A DNA stretch of 64,000 bases. Origin: Vermamoeba vermiformis (taxonomy: Eukaryota; Tubulinea; Echinamoebida). Location of the stretch: NCBI GenBank assembly GCA_045837725.1, contig JBEWZL010000232.1, forward strand, positions 124,001 through 188,000, in the 5' to 3' direction. The position numbers were made by a program, and so were the translations under genes. Below the pieces are notes generated by a model. The model was not told the DNA's origin. It made no database searches and worked only from the letters and a program-made list of their open reading frames with translations. Positions 23,964-35,886 of this stretch are shown piece by piece; within the stretch, counting starts at the first letter, position 1, and each line of letters starts with the position of its first letter.

Positions 23964-26900
23964 CTAGTTGAAGCTAGCGTACGTGGACTGATTGGCCGCT
24001 GCTTCAATTTCAGCTGCGCGTTTAGCCGCACGTAGACTAGTGCACTCTTCAATAAGACCCTTCAACACGTCCTTGTTGACTGGAGTGAAGATCAACGGAT
24101 GCTAACAAAAAAAAAATCAGGATCCAACTCGAGGCAACGAAGGCAAAAAAAAGTTGAACAAAAAATGATCTAGCATCGTAAGTGAGGCCAGCACTAATGG
24201 CAATACTCGTGCTGACTTGTCTGCAATGCGTTGATTTGGCCAGGACGAAGGCAAAAAATATTGATAGCCCCCTGCGGGATTTGAACCCGCGACCTTTGGA
24301 TTCGAAGTCCAACGCTCTACCACTAAGCTAAGGGGGCTTTGTTGAGCGAGGTGCGCGACAAAATTAAGCCACACCCCTTCACGAGACAAAAATACCGCGT
24401 ACCTTCAAAAGATCCATTGCTGTTGGCCGTTGGTCGGGATCTAGAACCAAACATTTAGCCAAGAAATCGTTGAAATTGTCGGAGTAAGAGCTAGCGTTCT
24501 TCAATGTGGCCGGAGGTCGTTCAGCAAGTTGAGGAAGCATTTCGATGGAGCGGATGTCAGTGTTTGGTGGCCGGCCCTCGCACATCTCAATAATAGTAAT
24601 GCCAAGAGACCAGATGTCAGCCTTGCCGAGGTATCCAGTCTTCTTAATGACTTCAGGGGCCATGAAGAGAGGACTGCCAACATAGTCCGCGCCTTCTTTT
24701 CGGTGCGTGCTCAGTTGTTCAGAGACACCAAAATCAGCTACAAAATTGTTAATACAAACAGCCCTTGATAAGCACAGTAATATACGACGCACCTAGCTTG
24801 ACGGCTCCTTCTTCGTTGACAAGAATATTGGCTGATTTGACGTCCAAGTGCAGAATATTTTGACTGTGAAGGTAGACGAGGCCCTTGAGTGTCTGTTGAA
24901 TCACGTACGTCGCTTGTTGTTCGTTCAGCGTGTCTTTGCACGTCTGCATAATGTCTTTAATAGAACCAACGCCGCAGTAGTCCATCAAAATCTACGCATT
25001 AAAAATTAGCGTTGAAAATACGGATCAAAATTATAGCTATATTTGTAACGTACCCAAACTTCGTTGTCACGCAAAATAGTGCCAAAATAATTGACGACTA
25101 AGGGACTCTTGCATTTTTTCAAAATTTCTACTTCAGTTTGTAACGACTGTTGCAAAATCTTGTTGGTCTGTTGAATAATTTTGATCGCCAAGGGAAATTT
25201 CAACTCTTTGTGCACGGCCTTGATCACACGGCCCCACGCACTGTTCAGTGAACCGATTAATCACGTGACACGGTACAAATATTCATGAACCACGTACCCT
25301 TGTCCGAGCTTGTCTTGCAGCTCAAATATCTCTTCGGGATTCTTCTCGCCACTCCACTGAAAGTCAAAACTGACGTGTGACGTGTGCTGCACATTGAACG
25401 GCACGCCAATGCCATTGCTCGACATGTTCACTAGCGACAAACATTAACGTTAACATCACGTGCCTCTAGTATATGTTACAATCGCTGCTGTGACTACGTA
25501 CTGCTTGATTTGCGTTTGTTTCGTTTGCTCTCGGGTGTGCCACGCGGATCATCTTCGCCGTCAATTGATTTGTTCAACACTTGCGCACGAATAATTGTGC
25601 CCAGTACTTTCAAACAATCGACCCATTCTTCCATCTACACAACGCGTAAATTAATTAATTAGCAAAAACCGAATTATTTCTCGTAATTTTTGCGCGTTTT
25701 TGAAAAATATCAGCGGTGGCAACTTAATGCGAATAAATTTCAAAGTCCACTGATATTTCCCACGCTCTATAATAATCTACTCGTATTCTCGTGCCCACGT
25801 ACCTCTTCTTTAGTCTTTGCGTACATTAACAAGCGACGGTCAGTCGTAGTCAATGCAAATATGTAGCCTTTAGTTTTGCCCAATTTCTTAGCCTCATCGT
25901 CCGCTATTGGTGCTGCATCAATAAATTCTGCTAATTCTATCGAGCCTTTAGGCTTTTGATGCGACTATAATAGTGTTAATTCAATCGTTAATAAATTGCC
26001 GCTCAATATATGTGTCAATTAAAAAATAATAATTATTATTTTTTTTGTAACGTGCAGTATGAGAGTTATATTAAGGACTATACGTACTGTAAATGCGCGT
26101 TGGTTCTCGTAGTAATGCAATGAGCGCTTATCAGCCATAATCACAAAATAACGCTCTTTCCAAGATTTGTTACCGCCTTTCGATCCACCTTGCTTTTTTA
26201 ACGTTCCTTGCTTTGATAACGCTAAGAGCTGTATAATAATATTAATATAATATATTTTTGATGTTTATAGAGGTAAATTGAATAGTACACCAAACAATAA
26301 GCAGATGTCAATTCAATTAGGAATATATTTTCAATAATATGTTGTATATGAGTGATATTTAGCGAGCGTACCTGATTTTCGAGGTCATCAATAGGCGAAT
26401 AAACAATATTGATGTCTAAGACTTGATAATTCACAATGGGCTTCAAATAATTCGAATCAGCTCGCATAGGACTATCATTTGGTTCTGAAGGGCGTGTGCG
26501 CGGGGCATAGCGCAATTCTAATACGTCCTATTTGATAATAGCATAAATACAGGTAAATTCGAGAATTAAAAATAATCAACGGTAAGATCAAAAAAAATTA
26601 ATAAAATAAATATTATAATCAAATCTTACCTCTTGTTTGAGCTGATAATTCAAGAATCGCTTAGAAGGGTCTAATATGACATCAACTTTATCGCCTTCGA
26701 CTTCTTTGCTCGGTCGTACTGCGACGATCCTGAATTCGAATTGATCGGGCTTAACTGAGGGTAAAGCCCATTTAAGGATTTTGCGAACAACGTCCTTAGT
26801 TGTAGTATCCTCTCCTTCAATATATAACGATCCTTTTTCTGGATTTGCTTTCAATTTCAGTTCAACTTCTTTACCGCGTTTCAACTCGATGCAGTCCTGA

Positions 26901-27282
26901 AAATTAATAATAATTAATTAATAATTCGATAGTAAATATATTATATGCACTATACCATCTTCTTAAAGCCATAAGAGAGCAGCGTGCGGTCTTCATCAAC
27001 CAATCGCATTCCACTTGCGTGTAGGTGATAACGATTGCTTCTTAAATTAGGAGGCAGCATAGTATTAAGTCGGTCTATAATCTCCTTGACTGTAGAGTTG
27101 GATTTGAATAATCGTTGCGAATAGCCGCTCATCGAGGGGATTTGAACTTTTAATTGAATAGTCGTCTCGCCCGGTGCAAGCGTCAAGCCACTGCTCGCTG
27201 AGAACTGCTTCGTGAGCGAGGGTGGTTGAAACCCAGTTGATCTTGGGCCTTCGTCAGGCTGAGGAGCACTCACATCCGACAT
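23964..27282 (-). CDS. Ste20/Hippo-type kinase with UBL, PH and CRIB domains
   Basis: Exons 27282-26956, 26896-26630, 26527-26372, 26228-26088, 25964-25803, 25634-25502, 25430-25298, 25240-25054, 24991-24793, 24737-24403, 24101-23964; 725 residues. N-terminus: two ubiquitin-like folds resembling talin F0/F1 (VDEDRTLLSYGFKKMDCIEL; DPSKRFLNYQLKQEDVLELR). Then a PH domain (QGTLKKQGG ... WKERYFVIM ... EEMEEWVDCL), a CRIB motif (IGVPFNVQHTSHVSFD) for Rac/Cdc42, and a kinase: LGQGAWGRV, AIK, HLDVKSAN, ADFGV, GSPLFMAPEV. The end HPLIFTPVNKDVLKGLIEE resembles MST/Hippo kinases. The catalytic loop has HLD instead of HRD. PH-CRIB-kinase proteins such as amoebal PakC act in Rac signalling to the cortex; the two UBL folds are unexpected. 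The last intron holds a tRNA gene. Confidence 0.88.
24134..24340 (-). repeat. Duplicated tRNA-Arg plus 3' tail, copy 1
   Basis: The tRNA and about 125 bases downstream of it recur at 35.69-35.89 kb with a few differences and one small indel. The tail contains an 8-bp hairpin (24187-24194 with 24209-24216) whose stem is identical in both copies while the loop differs. T-runs lie between tRNA and hairpin and after the hairpin, as in tandem Pol III units. Confidence 0.85.
24266..24337 (-). tRNA. tRNA-Arg (anticodon TCG), copy 1
   Basis: 72-base cloverleaf: acceptor stem GCCCCCT/AGGGGGC, D arm, anticodon stem TTGGA/TCCAA around loop CTTCGAA (anticodon TCG, reads CGA), T arm GCGGG TTCAAAT CCCGC, discriminator T. 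No intron. It lies inside the last intron of the Ste20 kinase, on the same strand. A run of six T follows its 3' end within about eight bases, a Pol III terminator. Identical to the copy at 35.8 kb. Confidence 0.95.
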
Positions 27283-27345
27283 TTGTGCTGCTCAAATTAG
27301 TTTCAGACAAAAAAAGGGCGGATGTGAACTGCGAACTTAAACCAC

Positions 27346-27632
27346 ATGCTCGTGGTAATTATGGACATTTATGGAATTTCTTCTAAGGCTACTTTAGCGA
27401 GAGCAAGACAGGACTTGCGAAGAGGTCCCAATTGTGCTTTAAATTCAACACTCGTCCCGATCTGCTATTTAATGAGCAATGTTGCACTAGAAAGACCTTC
27501 TATCCATTGTATTATGATACACTGCGCTCGATACACCCTTCTACTGCTGAATCTTATTTGAATCAAATTCTCGCAAACACTGCGGGATCTGCTAACAATT
27601 TGACAGGTGAAGATTTCCCGAGCTCATTATAA
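27346..27632 (+). other. Possible small gene, frame unresolved
   Basis: Two overlapping frames are open here. One starts at ATG 27346 and runs to 27561; the other (RSQLCFKFNTRPDLLFNEQ) runs to a stop at 27632 and looks more protein-like. A TTCTTCTAAG acceptor before 27381 could begin an exon in the second frame, but I find no fitting first exon. The start lies only 63 bases from the divergent kinase gene. Weak. Confidence 0.2.
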
Positions 27633-27750
27633 GTATATGTTGCTAGGAGAATAATGAATAGCTCTTCAAAAGTAATTACCGCGGGATCCTGAAGCGAAAA
27701 ACTCGATCGAAGCTAGTAAATAATTTGTACCGGCGAGCAACGCTTGATTT

Positions 27751-29038
27751 TTATTTATTATTGCTACTCGTAGTATTTATATTGTTAATATAACCACTTC
27801 TATGTCTGTACAGCTCTTCAACCCACGAAACAATTTGTGGATGTTTAAACACGCCTTCAGTGCTCTTGAAAAACTCTTCTAAATTCTTTCCTTGTGCTAC
27901 AAAATTATAAAATATTAATAACATCATATTGTATGCAGCATTAAGTCTTCAATTCAATTGTTTAAAAAATTTTGTTCGTTACAAAGCGAGGCAGATGCGT
28001 TCAATTTCGGTTTGAGAGGAGTTTGCAAGACTGTAGTATCTTTAATACTACTCACCTTTCTCATATTCAGAGGCTTGTAATATCATTTCGAGCTTATCTA
28101 ACTGTTTAACAACTTTGCCTTCGGGAGTTGCGCCATCCTCGTACTCGCACCACAGATCAAAGATTTCTTTGCCTAAATAAGCCCATATTAACACTATATA
28201 CTAGTACTACCAATATTATAGATCATACCGATCGGTCCTCCTAGTGTTTCAAAGCACATTTTTTCAAACGCTTCCTACGCGATAAAAAGCTGCTTAGTAT
28301 TGGTCCCTATGGTCCTATATTCGCATAATATCCACTAAATATGTTTATATATATGAATAATATACCTTTTCCATGCGTTGCTTTTCTTCTTTCGAGATCG
28401 GATCGCTAGGTGTAATGTCGCCAACAATTGCTTCGCCCAAATCGTGTACTAGAGCCATTTTAACACATCTATGTTATTAATATATGTCAAATTGATATAA
28501 TACTACTTGATATTACGCGAAACAAAGCAAGTAATGAAAAATAATTGATTGTAGCAGATCTGCTAATTTTTTCGGATTAAAATTGAGCGTGAGACTTACC
28601 TTTCTCTGTTAATATTAGGATCATCTATTAAAAGTGATAATAACGATATGAAGCAGAGGTGATCAGCGATTGATTCGGGCAAAAGAATTTTGTTTCGAAC
28701 CCATCCAGTACGCTTTGTTGTCTAGTCATCAAAATTAGCATTTAATTTTTTTTATACCATGAAATATATTAGATGTTATTATCAGTATTAAGGATCGTTG
28801 ATTCATCTCGTAACAAATAAACCAATATTTAAAAATAAAAATTATTGGATCGAGACTTAATATTAATTCATAAAAGCGCCGTTGTTTTAACGATGCGAAT
28901 ATAGTATGTATTATATTAATTATAAATATCTAGGCATACCTTCAAATTATAACAGATTCGCATAAATTCTAACACCGAACTAGCGCTTGAATGCGGTGCA
29001 GTGGCATTATTTTGTTTAATTTCTGTATTTTCAGCCAT
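27751..29038 (-). CDS. HDDC2: HD-domain 5'-deoxynucleotidase, HDDC2/YfbR-like
   Basis: Exons 29038-28940, 28721-28600, 28468-28366, 28274-28229, 28172-28056, 27896-27751; 210 residues, close to human HDDC2 (204). The family pattern is complete: [10 protein letters not shown], then ESIADHLC with the first metal His, [20 protein letters not shown] with the HD pair, [31 protein letters not shown] with the last Asp, and [13 protein letters not shown]. These metal-dependent enzymes remove phosphate from deoxynucleoside 5'-monophosphates. The N-terminal 30 residues are a variable polar extension. It diverges from the membrane protein gene with only 147 bases between starts. Confidence 0.92.
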
Positions 29039-29185
29039 ATTAAATAATCTATGCCTATAATGTTGTGTTTCACGTGTTTTGGCGTGATCTACTTTGGACA
29101 CCAAAAATTCAACATTTATTTTGGTTTTTCAATGATGAGCGAGACATTATATTAGTATTATTGTATTATATATCCCTATTGTATC

Positions 29186-31361
29186 ATGTGCAAATACGTA
29201 TTTAGTCTCGCTCTATTATTATTTATTTCGTATTTGCAATTTTCTTTTTGCGCGGATCAGTTCCCGATCCCAAGTTTGCCTTTACAGCGCGTATATGTAT
29301 TTTCAGACTATACTAGAAACATATATGGATTTAAGACTGATATGCAACCTGGATCTGCTTATGTATTTAAATTAAGGTAATCATAAATTAATTTTGATTT
29401 TAACTGCTAAACCAACGATTTTATTAATTAAAAATATCATATATTATATATTATGATACTAATAACCTATTTATACAGTCGATACTCATCTTCTTCGTCG
29501 TTAAATGATGTGGATCAGCTCAGCACTTTATTCTCTCCATTTGCGAGTGTTTCTCGCTTTAGAACCGATCGATTCGAGAAGAAAATTTATTTTAGACAAA
29601 ATGTAAGCAATATATTATTAATTTGCTATTCTTTTGAACTGATTCAAATTTCAATTTTCCGATCGAACCGACCAAATCCAAAACAAAATGTTCAAATCAA
29701 TCAAATTAACTAACTATATTTATAGAACCGTATTAGTCGTATGAATGCAGATGGTAGCACGCAAGAAGGCATTTATTTCTCTGAGTCACAGCTCATTGGC
29801 GACTTTGCGATCGACGACATTAATCGTTACTTGTTTATTTTGCGAGTAAGGACTAACTAAATACATCATATATTATCATATATTAATATACAATACTTAC
29901 CAGGTCTCTATCACATCGTACGAAGTTGAATTGGTTCGGATCTCACTCGATACGCTTCAGTACGTTACATCGCCTAATTTAATGTCCAAATTAGTAATAT
30001 TCATATTTCCTAATTAGTGAACACGTTCTCAAGCGAGGTTTGTCGTCGTGCTCAGCAATGCAAGTAGATCCAGTGAACAATTTGTTGTACGTTGTGCAAT
30101 CGAACGTGACAGCGGAAATTTATCGGAAATATCTCCTCGTAATCTCGACTGGAGGCTACGAACTCGATAAGATACCCTTATATGGTAATCTAATCATTGC
30201 ACTGATTTTTATTGGTCCTAACTGTCCCTCTCAGATGCGAACCACAACGCGTACTCGTGCGATGATTATACACTTGCCATAAATAGAAATAACGGCATCA
30301 TATATGTAGGGTACGTTGCCATAAAAGGAAATAAGATTAATTGCAATATAACAATTACGCAGAGTTTTACTTTGACACGCGTCAACACTGGAATGTGTCA
30401 TATTGACACTTTGACTGAATATTTCCTTTTATAGTAATACCTACACGCTCGAGTACATCGACTACATCAACGAGCAGCGCGGTGTCATCTTGTACCCCTC
30501 AGACTGGACCAATGCGTTTTATTCGAGCTCGTCGTACAGCGACTTGTTCTACGAGGAGAAGTAAGATCCGCTAACACATTGTGGGCCTAAAACAACCATT
30601 TTAATACTTACAATAGTGATGATACTATATTCACTTTATTAATATATTTATTTCTAGGAGCAATCTGTTGTACATGTTGAGATCCAGTGGCGAGTAAGTA
30701 ACACCATTGCAGTGCTATATACTATGCCTCTATTATAATAAAGGATTAGTATTGATGTCACATATTGACTATAACTCACTATGATTCTCACTACAGAGGC
30801 ATGTTCATTGATGTCTCAGGCACGCCACCACGGCCCACGACGATGACGGTCTTCTTCACCATTGACTCGCCGCTAGGGTTCGCGGTGTTCCCTTGCGAAG
30901 GTAATAAGACACTATTATATGAAACTATACAGTATTTGTGCATATCGGTGAAGTGGAGCAGATCCGCTCGCGATCCAAAAATTTTCAAAATTGCGAACAC
31001 GTGACTTTTTGACACTCCAGCCAATCACAGCAAATATATATGACAGTGCTAATATGTCTAATGTACTATAGGCGACTGCAAGTATGCCCAGTCATATGAC
31101 CTGACGACCCTATTGACGGTGCTGGGCTTCAGCATCTTGCCCATTGGTGGTCTGTTGTCGTGCATGATCATCATTTGTGTCAAAAACAGACGCGAGAGAT
31201 TAGCGCTGCAAGCACTACAAGCCAATGACGACGATGATGACAGCGATGACGAGGACGGGGATGATAATGACAATATTATGGGCGATGACGATGATGCGGA
31301 CAATAACGCGAATAACAACAATAATAATAACGAAGCGGATCCGCTCTTGCCCGTGAATTAG
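29186..31361 (+). CDS. Type I membrane protein with propeller-like ectodomain
   Basis: Exons 29186-29376, 29479-29602, 29726-29845, 29904-29959, 30018-30184, 30235-30310, 30435-30560, 30658-30693, 30797-30900, 31072-31361; 429 residues. A signal peptide (FSLALLLFISYLQFSFCA) opens the protein. The ectodomain has repeated aromatic/hydrophobic strand patterns (MNADGSTQEGIYFSESQL, DDINRYLFIL, DPVNNLLYVVQS) like those of YWTD or NHL beta-propellers, though I cannot assign a family. One membrane span (VLGFSILPIGGLLSCMIIIC) is followed by a basic stop-transfer and a very acidic Asp/Asn-rich tail ending EADPLLPVN; DPLL may be a dileucine sorting signal. A lysosomal or vesicle membrane role is inference. 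Confidence 0.75.
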
Positions 31362-31550
31362 TTGTACAGTTGCTCGATGGGGTACTTAACAAATGTAAAT
31401 AGTAATGAATGGTGTTAAAAACCAGCCCTTTTCCTTTAATTTAGTTATGATGAAGTTTTGGGATTTTATTGAACAATAAATACAATACTAACGACTACTA
31501 TTGATGAATAATACACAGATCGCAATTACAAGAGCATTGAATATGCTCTC

Positions 31551-34500
31551 TTACTTGACTTCTTTCTGCAAGAATTTACAAATGTCTTCGAACTCGGGTC
31601 GACTCTCAGGGTTTTGTTGCCAGCACATGTGCATCAGTTCGCGCAACACATCTGGGCAATCCTTGGGTATCTCGGGGGTGACACCTTGATCACGAATCAC
31701 CAGCGCGGCTTGAATGAGATCGATGCCCTCGAACGGTTCTTTGCGTGTAACAATCTCCCAGACTGTGATGCCGTAACTCCACACATCGGTCTTACGGCCA
31801 TAAATAGCCTCGCGCAAGGCCTCAGGAGCCATCCACTTGATAGGTCCGACGTATGATCGAGTCTGGCCTGTGTGCGAGACATCTTCTCCGAGGACACGTG
31901 ACATGCCAAAGTCCTGCAAAGGGGTTAGACCATTGACACTTTGACACTTTTGACACTTACTGAAATCTTTGGTTGGCCGTCCTTTGAGAGCAAAATGTTA
32001 CGAGCAGCCAAGTCACGATGAATGACGTTGTTCAAGTGCAAATGCAACATGCCACGAGCAATGCCGAGTGACAACTTGATCTTTTGCTCATCGCTGAGAG
32101 GCACTTGTGATTGCAACAGCGTGTCTAAACTGCCTGAAGGACAGAACTCGAGGACCATTTCCGGTGAACCACCGTCAACACTGACACCGAGCAGTTGTAC
32201 CACGTTAGGATGAGGTCGGATAGCCCTGTATTCTACTATTAGTAACGAATACGAAGTGCTACTAACACGGTACTCACATCATCAACTCGGCCTCTTGAAT
32301 GAACGAATCCATGTTCGAGATAACATTGGCGACTTTGACAGCGACTTCGCAGTGTTGCCAATCCTACAAAAGCATTATAATTTCGTCGTAGCTGCGAGTG
32401 TCGATCAATACTTACGCCCTTGTACACTTTGCCGAATGATCCAGAGCCAATCTCTTCAATGAATTTGATCTTCTCGTGCGGAATGTTCAATCGATCGCGC
32501 ATGGCCAAGTTCACTAAAGCTGCGATTAGTCTTTGAATGATTAATAATCAGAAAGGACTTACAAAGCTTGTCAACATTTCTGCTGGTCTCGTTGTTGCTA
32601 GCCACGACACGTTGCAAGGGAATGTTGGAGTAGCTCGTAGAACGGTTCTCGGCAAAGTTGGCGCGAGCAGATTCGACGTCATTGACGGGGTTCTCAATCG
32701 TGACAGCCTTCTTCTCCTCTTTAGGACCTTTCTTTCGTCGCTTCAACAACACGAGCAACACGATCAAGCCTACAGCCACGACGACAACAGGCACGACAAT
32801 GGCGGGCACAATCACTTCGACCTTCACGCCATCAGCAGGAGGTGTAACGTTGTTGTTGGCAGGTTCAATTGATGGGTTGCCGGCACCAGGTGCACTCGGT
32901 GTGCCAGGATATGAGGGACTAGTTATAGGAACGAGTGTGCCGTCAGGAGTGTAGACAGGGAATATGAACTCGAACTGCGACGTGCGATCAGGGAATGTCG
33001 CGAATGACAAGTTTGCAGCAACAGTGCCGAGTGTGCCAGTCATGACTTCCAAGGCTGCACCATTGTTGTCGTTCAACGGCGCATAAAGGAACGGATTGAG
33101 TGCGCTGACGAGTGCGTTCTTCGTCAAGTCGCCGGTGTAAAACACGTTGTTTCTGAGGCCTTTCCATATTTGGAAGTCAGAGATCAGGCCATCAAAGCCT
33201 GTGTAGGTGTTCCACGAAGCGGAAGGACGTCCAAGGTACACATTTACATTCGTGAGATCAACGTAGGTCTGTGTCAGGCCCGTGGTTTGATAAGAAGTAC
33301 CGTCCAGAATTGCAGTGACAGTGCCGGCATTAAAGTCAATTTTGACGACCAAACTCACTGTCTTGCTGGAGGGCATCTGGGTGATGGCATTGAACTTGGC
33401 CGGTAGTCCGCTGTTAAAACCAATGTTCAGACCAAGCGTGCCAGTCGTGTCAATCACCAATCCGAAGCCTGTGCCGGGGAAGTCACCAATGTTCGCAATC
33501 ACTGACGTAGCTGTCAATGTCGGAGCACGCCAGTAGATGTTCATGGCAAAGGTGAACTGTGTGTTCGTGCTTGCAGGCAAGTTCTGACCCGTAGCAAATG
33601 ACACGGTGTCACTGGGACTCAAGTTCAATGCATCTAAGAGACCGTTAGACTGCTGTAAGTACTCTATCATCTTCGCGTTTTGTAACGTACTCTCGGGAAT
33701 GGGCGTCCAAGTTATCTGGCCTGTGAGTTGACCTTGCGAAGGAGGCGTGTACCAATTGTAAATGGTGGTGCCGTTGGTCTCGCCAAGGTTATAATACGCA
33801 GCAAGAGAAGTATCACCGTTCGCTAAGTTGATGCGAGAGAATCCAACGCCCCAGACACTTGGAGTAATCGAAGCCCAGAGCTATGAATTGAGTTAGCATA
33901 GAGTGCATGAGGGACGACACTTTGCGTACCTGAATCGAGGCAATAGAAGCGCCTAATGCGCCGTAATGTCCACCACCAATAGTCATCGTGGGGACATTTG
34001 TGTCGCCAGGATAGCCGGTGTACACATCTTTTTGCACTTTGTTAACGAACAGCTTGACATAACCCGCACTGGATTCAACTTGGAATGCCACGTAGATCCA
34101 CGTGTTGAAAGGCACATCGTACTGAGTGAATGTGTATGTCGTCGTGTTCGCTGTAACACCAAATTTGTTGGCTAACGGGTCATAGAACGCTGTCAAATTG
34201 TTGAGCACAAACACGTCTGCCTTGTTTGCTGTGAATGCCTGGCCAATCTTGAGCCACATCGCAATCGTCACGTCGCCGCTGAATGTTGCAGGGACAGGCA
34301 AGGTGATAACAGAGCTCGCGTCGGTTAAGGCCAGTGAGTTCAAGAATCGCTGATGCCACGAGTGATCTCCTTGGATCGTGAGCGGACTACCAGTACCGGC
34401 ATGATTGTAGACTGTTGAGCCAGCACCTTCTCTGAATGGATAAGAGGCTAATAAATTATAGATCGTGTCGATCTTCCAATCAAAACTGAATTTGTAATCT

Positions 34501-35426
34501 TGAGACGCTGAAAATGCCTCCGTGTAGACCTGATTTTTTCAAAATTAAATTTGATTAGCAAATCTTTCTGTTATAACTAGTTATATTCCTACAAAATACA
34601 TTACCTGAACATTATTGATAAATCCAGTATATGTATCGTCACCCCAGCCTCCGACATAAATTCGTGCACTTTGTGTAACTTTGGCGGTGCTGAACGTGAC
34701 TTGTTGGTTTTGGAAGCTCGGCTGATATGCAAACGCACGAGCAGTTGTACTGCTAGCAAAAAATGAATAAGCTACACAAATCAAATTTGTGACACCTGGA
34801 GTGATAGCCAGGGACGTGGATGCGTTTCCAGCTCCGCCTTGCCAAACAACAATATTGAAGTTTTCGTCCAATCCAAAACCAAATCCATCACCGTTGGAAT
34901 AATTGCCAATATAAACAAGGTGCTGCGGACGGGGCGTCGCGAGTTGTACAGCGCGGATTGTCGCACAAAGAGTCGCCGCAGTGCTAATCGATGATGCATC
35001 GAGTGAGCCAGTAACATATCCGCCATTATATAGTACAAGCCATGGCACTAATAGTAAATTAATTAGTTAAATTGTACGGATTATTTTTATTTAGCGTAAT
35101 CTTTGTGACAGTTATGATGACATGGTGAATCAATTCAATATGATTAATTTTGCCATCAATAGTATTGAAGATTTGTATTAGTTTAAATCATGCCGATAAT
35201 GTATAAAAGAATTTACGCGGTAGGAATTTTTACTCGTGATCCAACCGAACACACAGAATTTATTTCTCCTGCAGTTCGTAGGGTTAAAATTACAATATTT
35301 AAAATTAAGGGTAGTAATAATTGTTTAAATCGGGCGATCAGAACCCTGATTCTTACAGTTTGGGCCGACTGGTTGACACGCAACCCATCCACAAACTAAC
35401 AACACCACCAGCCAAACTCGCAGCAT
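31551..35426 (-). CDS. Receptor tyrosine kinase with laminin-G-like ectodomains
   Basis: Exons 35426-35357, 35047-34605, 34529-33930, 33880-32563, 32519-32416, 32363-32278, 32225-31961, 31913-31551; 1082 residues. The first exon encodes a signal peptide (VWLVVLLVCGWVAC). The ectodomain has at least three concanavalin/laminin-G-like sandwiches (AMWLKIGQAFTANK, MNIYWRAP, GFDGLISDFQIWKGL). One membrane helix (VIVPAIVVPVVVVAVGLIVL) is followed by KRRKKG. The kinase has GSGSFGKVYKG, VAVKVA, VIHRDLAARNILL, DFGMSR and GPIKWMAPEAL; HRDLAARN and the PIKWMAPE stretch are tyrosine-kinase hallmarks, as opposed to tyrosine-kinase-like serine kinases. It probably senses an external ligand and phosphorylates tyrosines; the SH2 protein at 1 kb would be the type of partner expected. 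Ends right after the kinase domain. Confidence 0.88.
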
Positions 35427-35811
35427 ATCTGCCTGATGTTGACTTAGTTGTTGTTATTCGTGTGTTAAAAATATGCGTTTGAATTAATGGCGGGTGCACA
35501 AAAACAAACGACGGTTTTGACACGCGGACCGAAAATTGACTTGTTCGATGACCATTGTCCCGTTGCTGTTTGTCCATCAATTCATCAAACCACGAGCAAG
35601 TACTTTGTTGTTAGACATACCCGACGTTGAGTTGACAAGCGGTATGTCGCGTTCATTAGGGGCGGAACGACCACACTAATTAATCGCAAGCTATCAACGA
35701 AGGCAAAAAAGTAGTCTAGCATCGTAAGTGAGGCCAGCACTAATTGTAAAACTCGTGCTGACTTGTCTGCAATGCGTTGATTTGGAGAGACCAAAGGCAA
35801 AAAAAATTGAT
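35427..35811. other. Intergenic stretch upstream of receptor kinase and tRNA
   Basis: 385 bases holding the receptor-kinase promoter and the 3' tail of the second tRNA unit (from about 35694). Nothing else recognised. Confidence 0.4.
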
Positions 35812-35886
35812 AGCCCCCTGCGGGATTTGAACCCGCGACCTTTGGATTCGAAGTCCAACGCTCTACCACTAAGCTAAGGGGGCTTT
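35694..35886 (-). repeat. Duplicated tRNA-Arg plus 3' tail, copy 2
   Basis: Second copy of the unit at 24.13-24.34 kb. Stem halves 35733-35740 and 35755-35762 are identical to copy 1; the loop differs at several positions. The tail lacks about 17 bases present in copy 1. Confidence 0.85.
35812..35883 (-). tRNA. tRNA-Arg (anticodon TCG), copy 2
   Basis: Sequence identical to the copy at 24.3 kb: seven-base acceptor stem, anticodon TCG, standard T arm, discriminator T, no intron. Here it is intergenic, just downstream of the PAQR gene and on the same strand. A seven-base or longer T run follows the 3' end. Confidence 0.95.

Noticed and set aside
24117-24389. ORFs containing VERWTSNPKVAGSNPAGG
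   Set aside because: This is the translated antisense-frame image of the tRNA-Arg gene and its flank; the same string occurs at 35.8 kb for the same reason.
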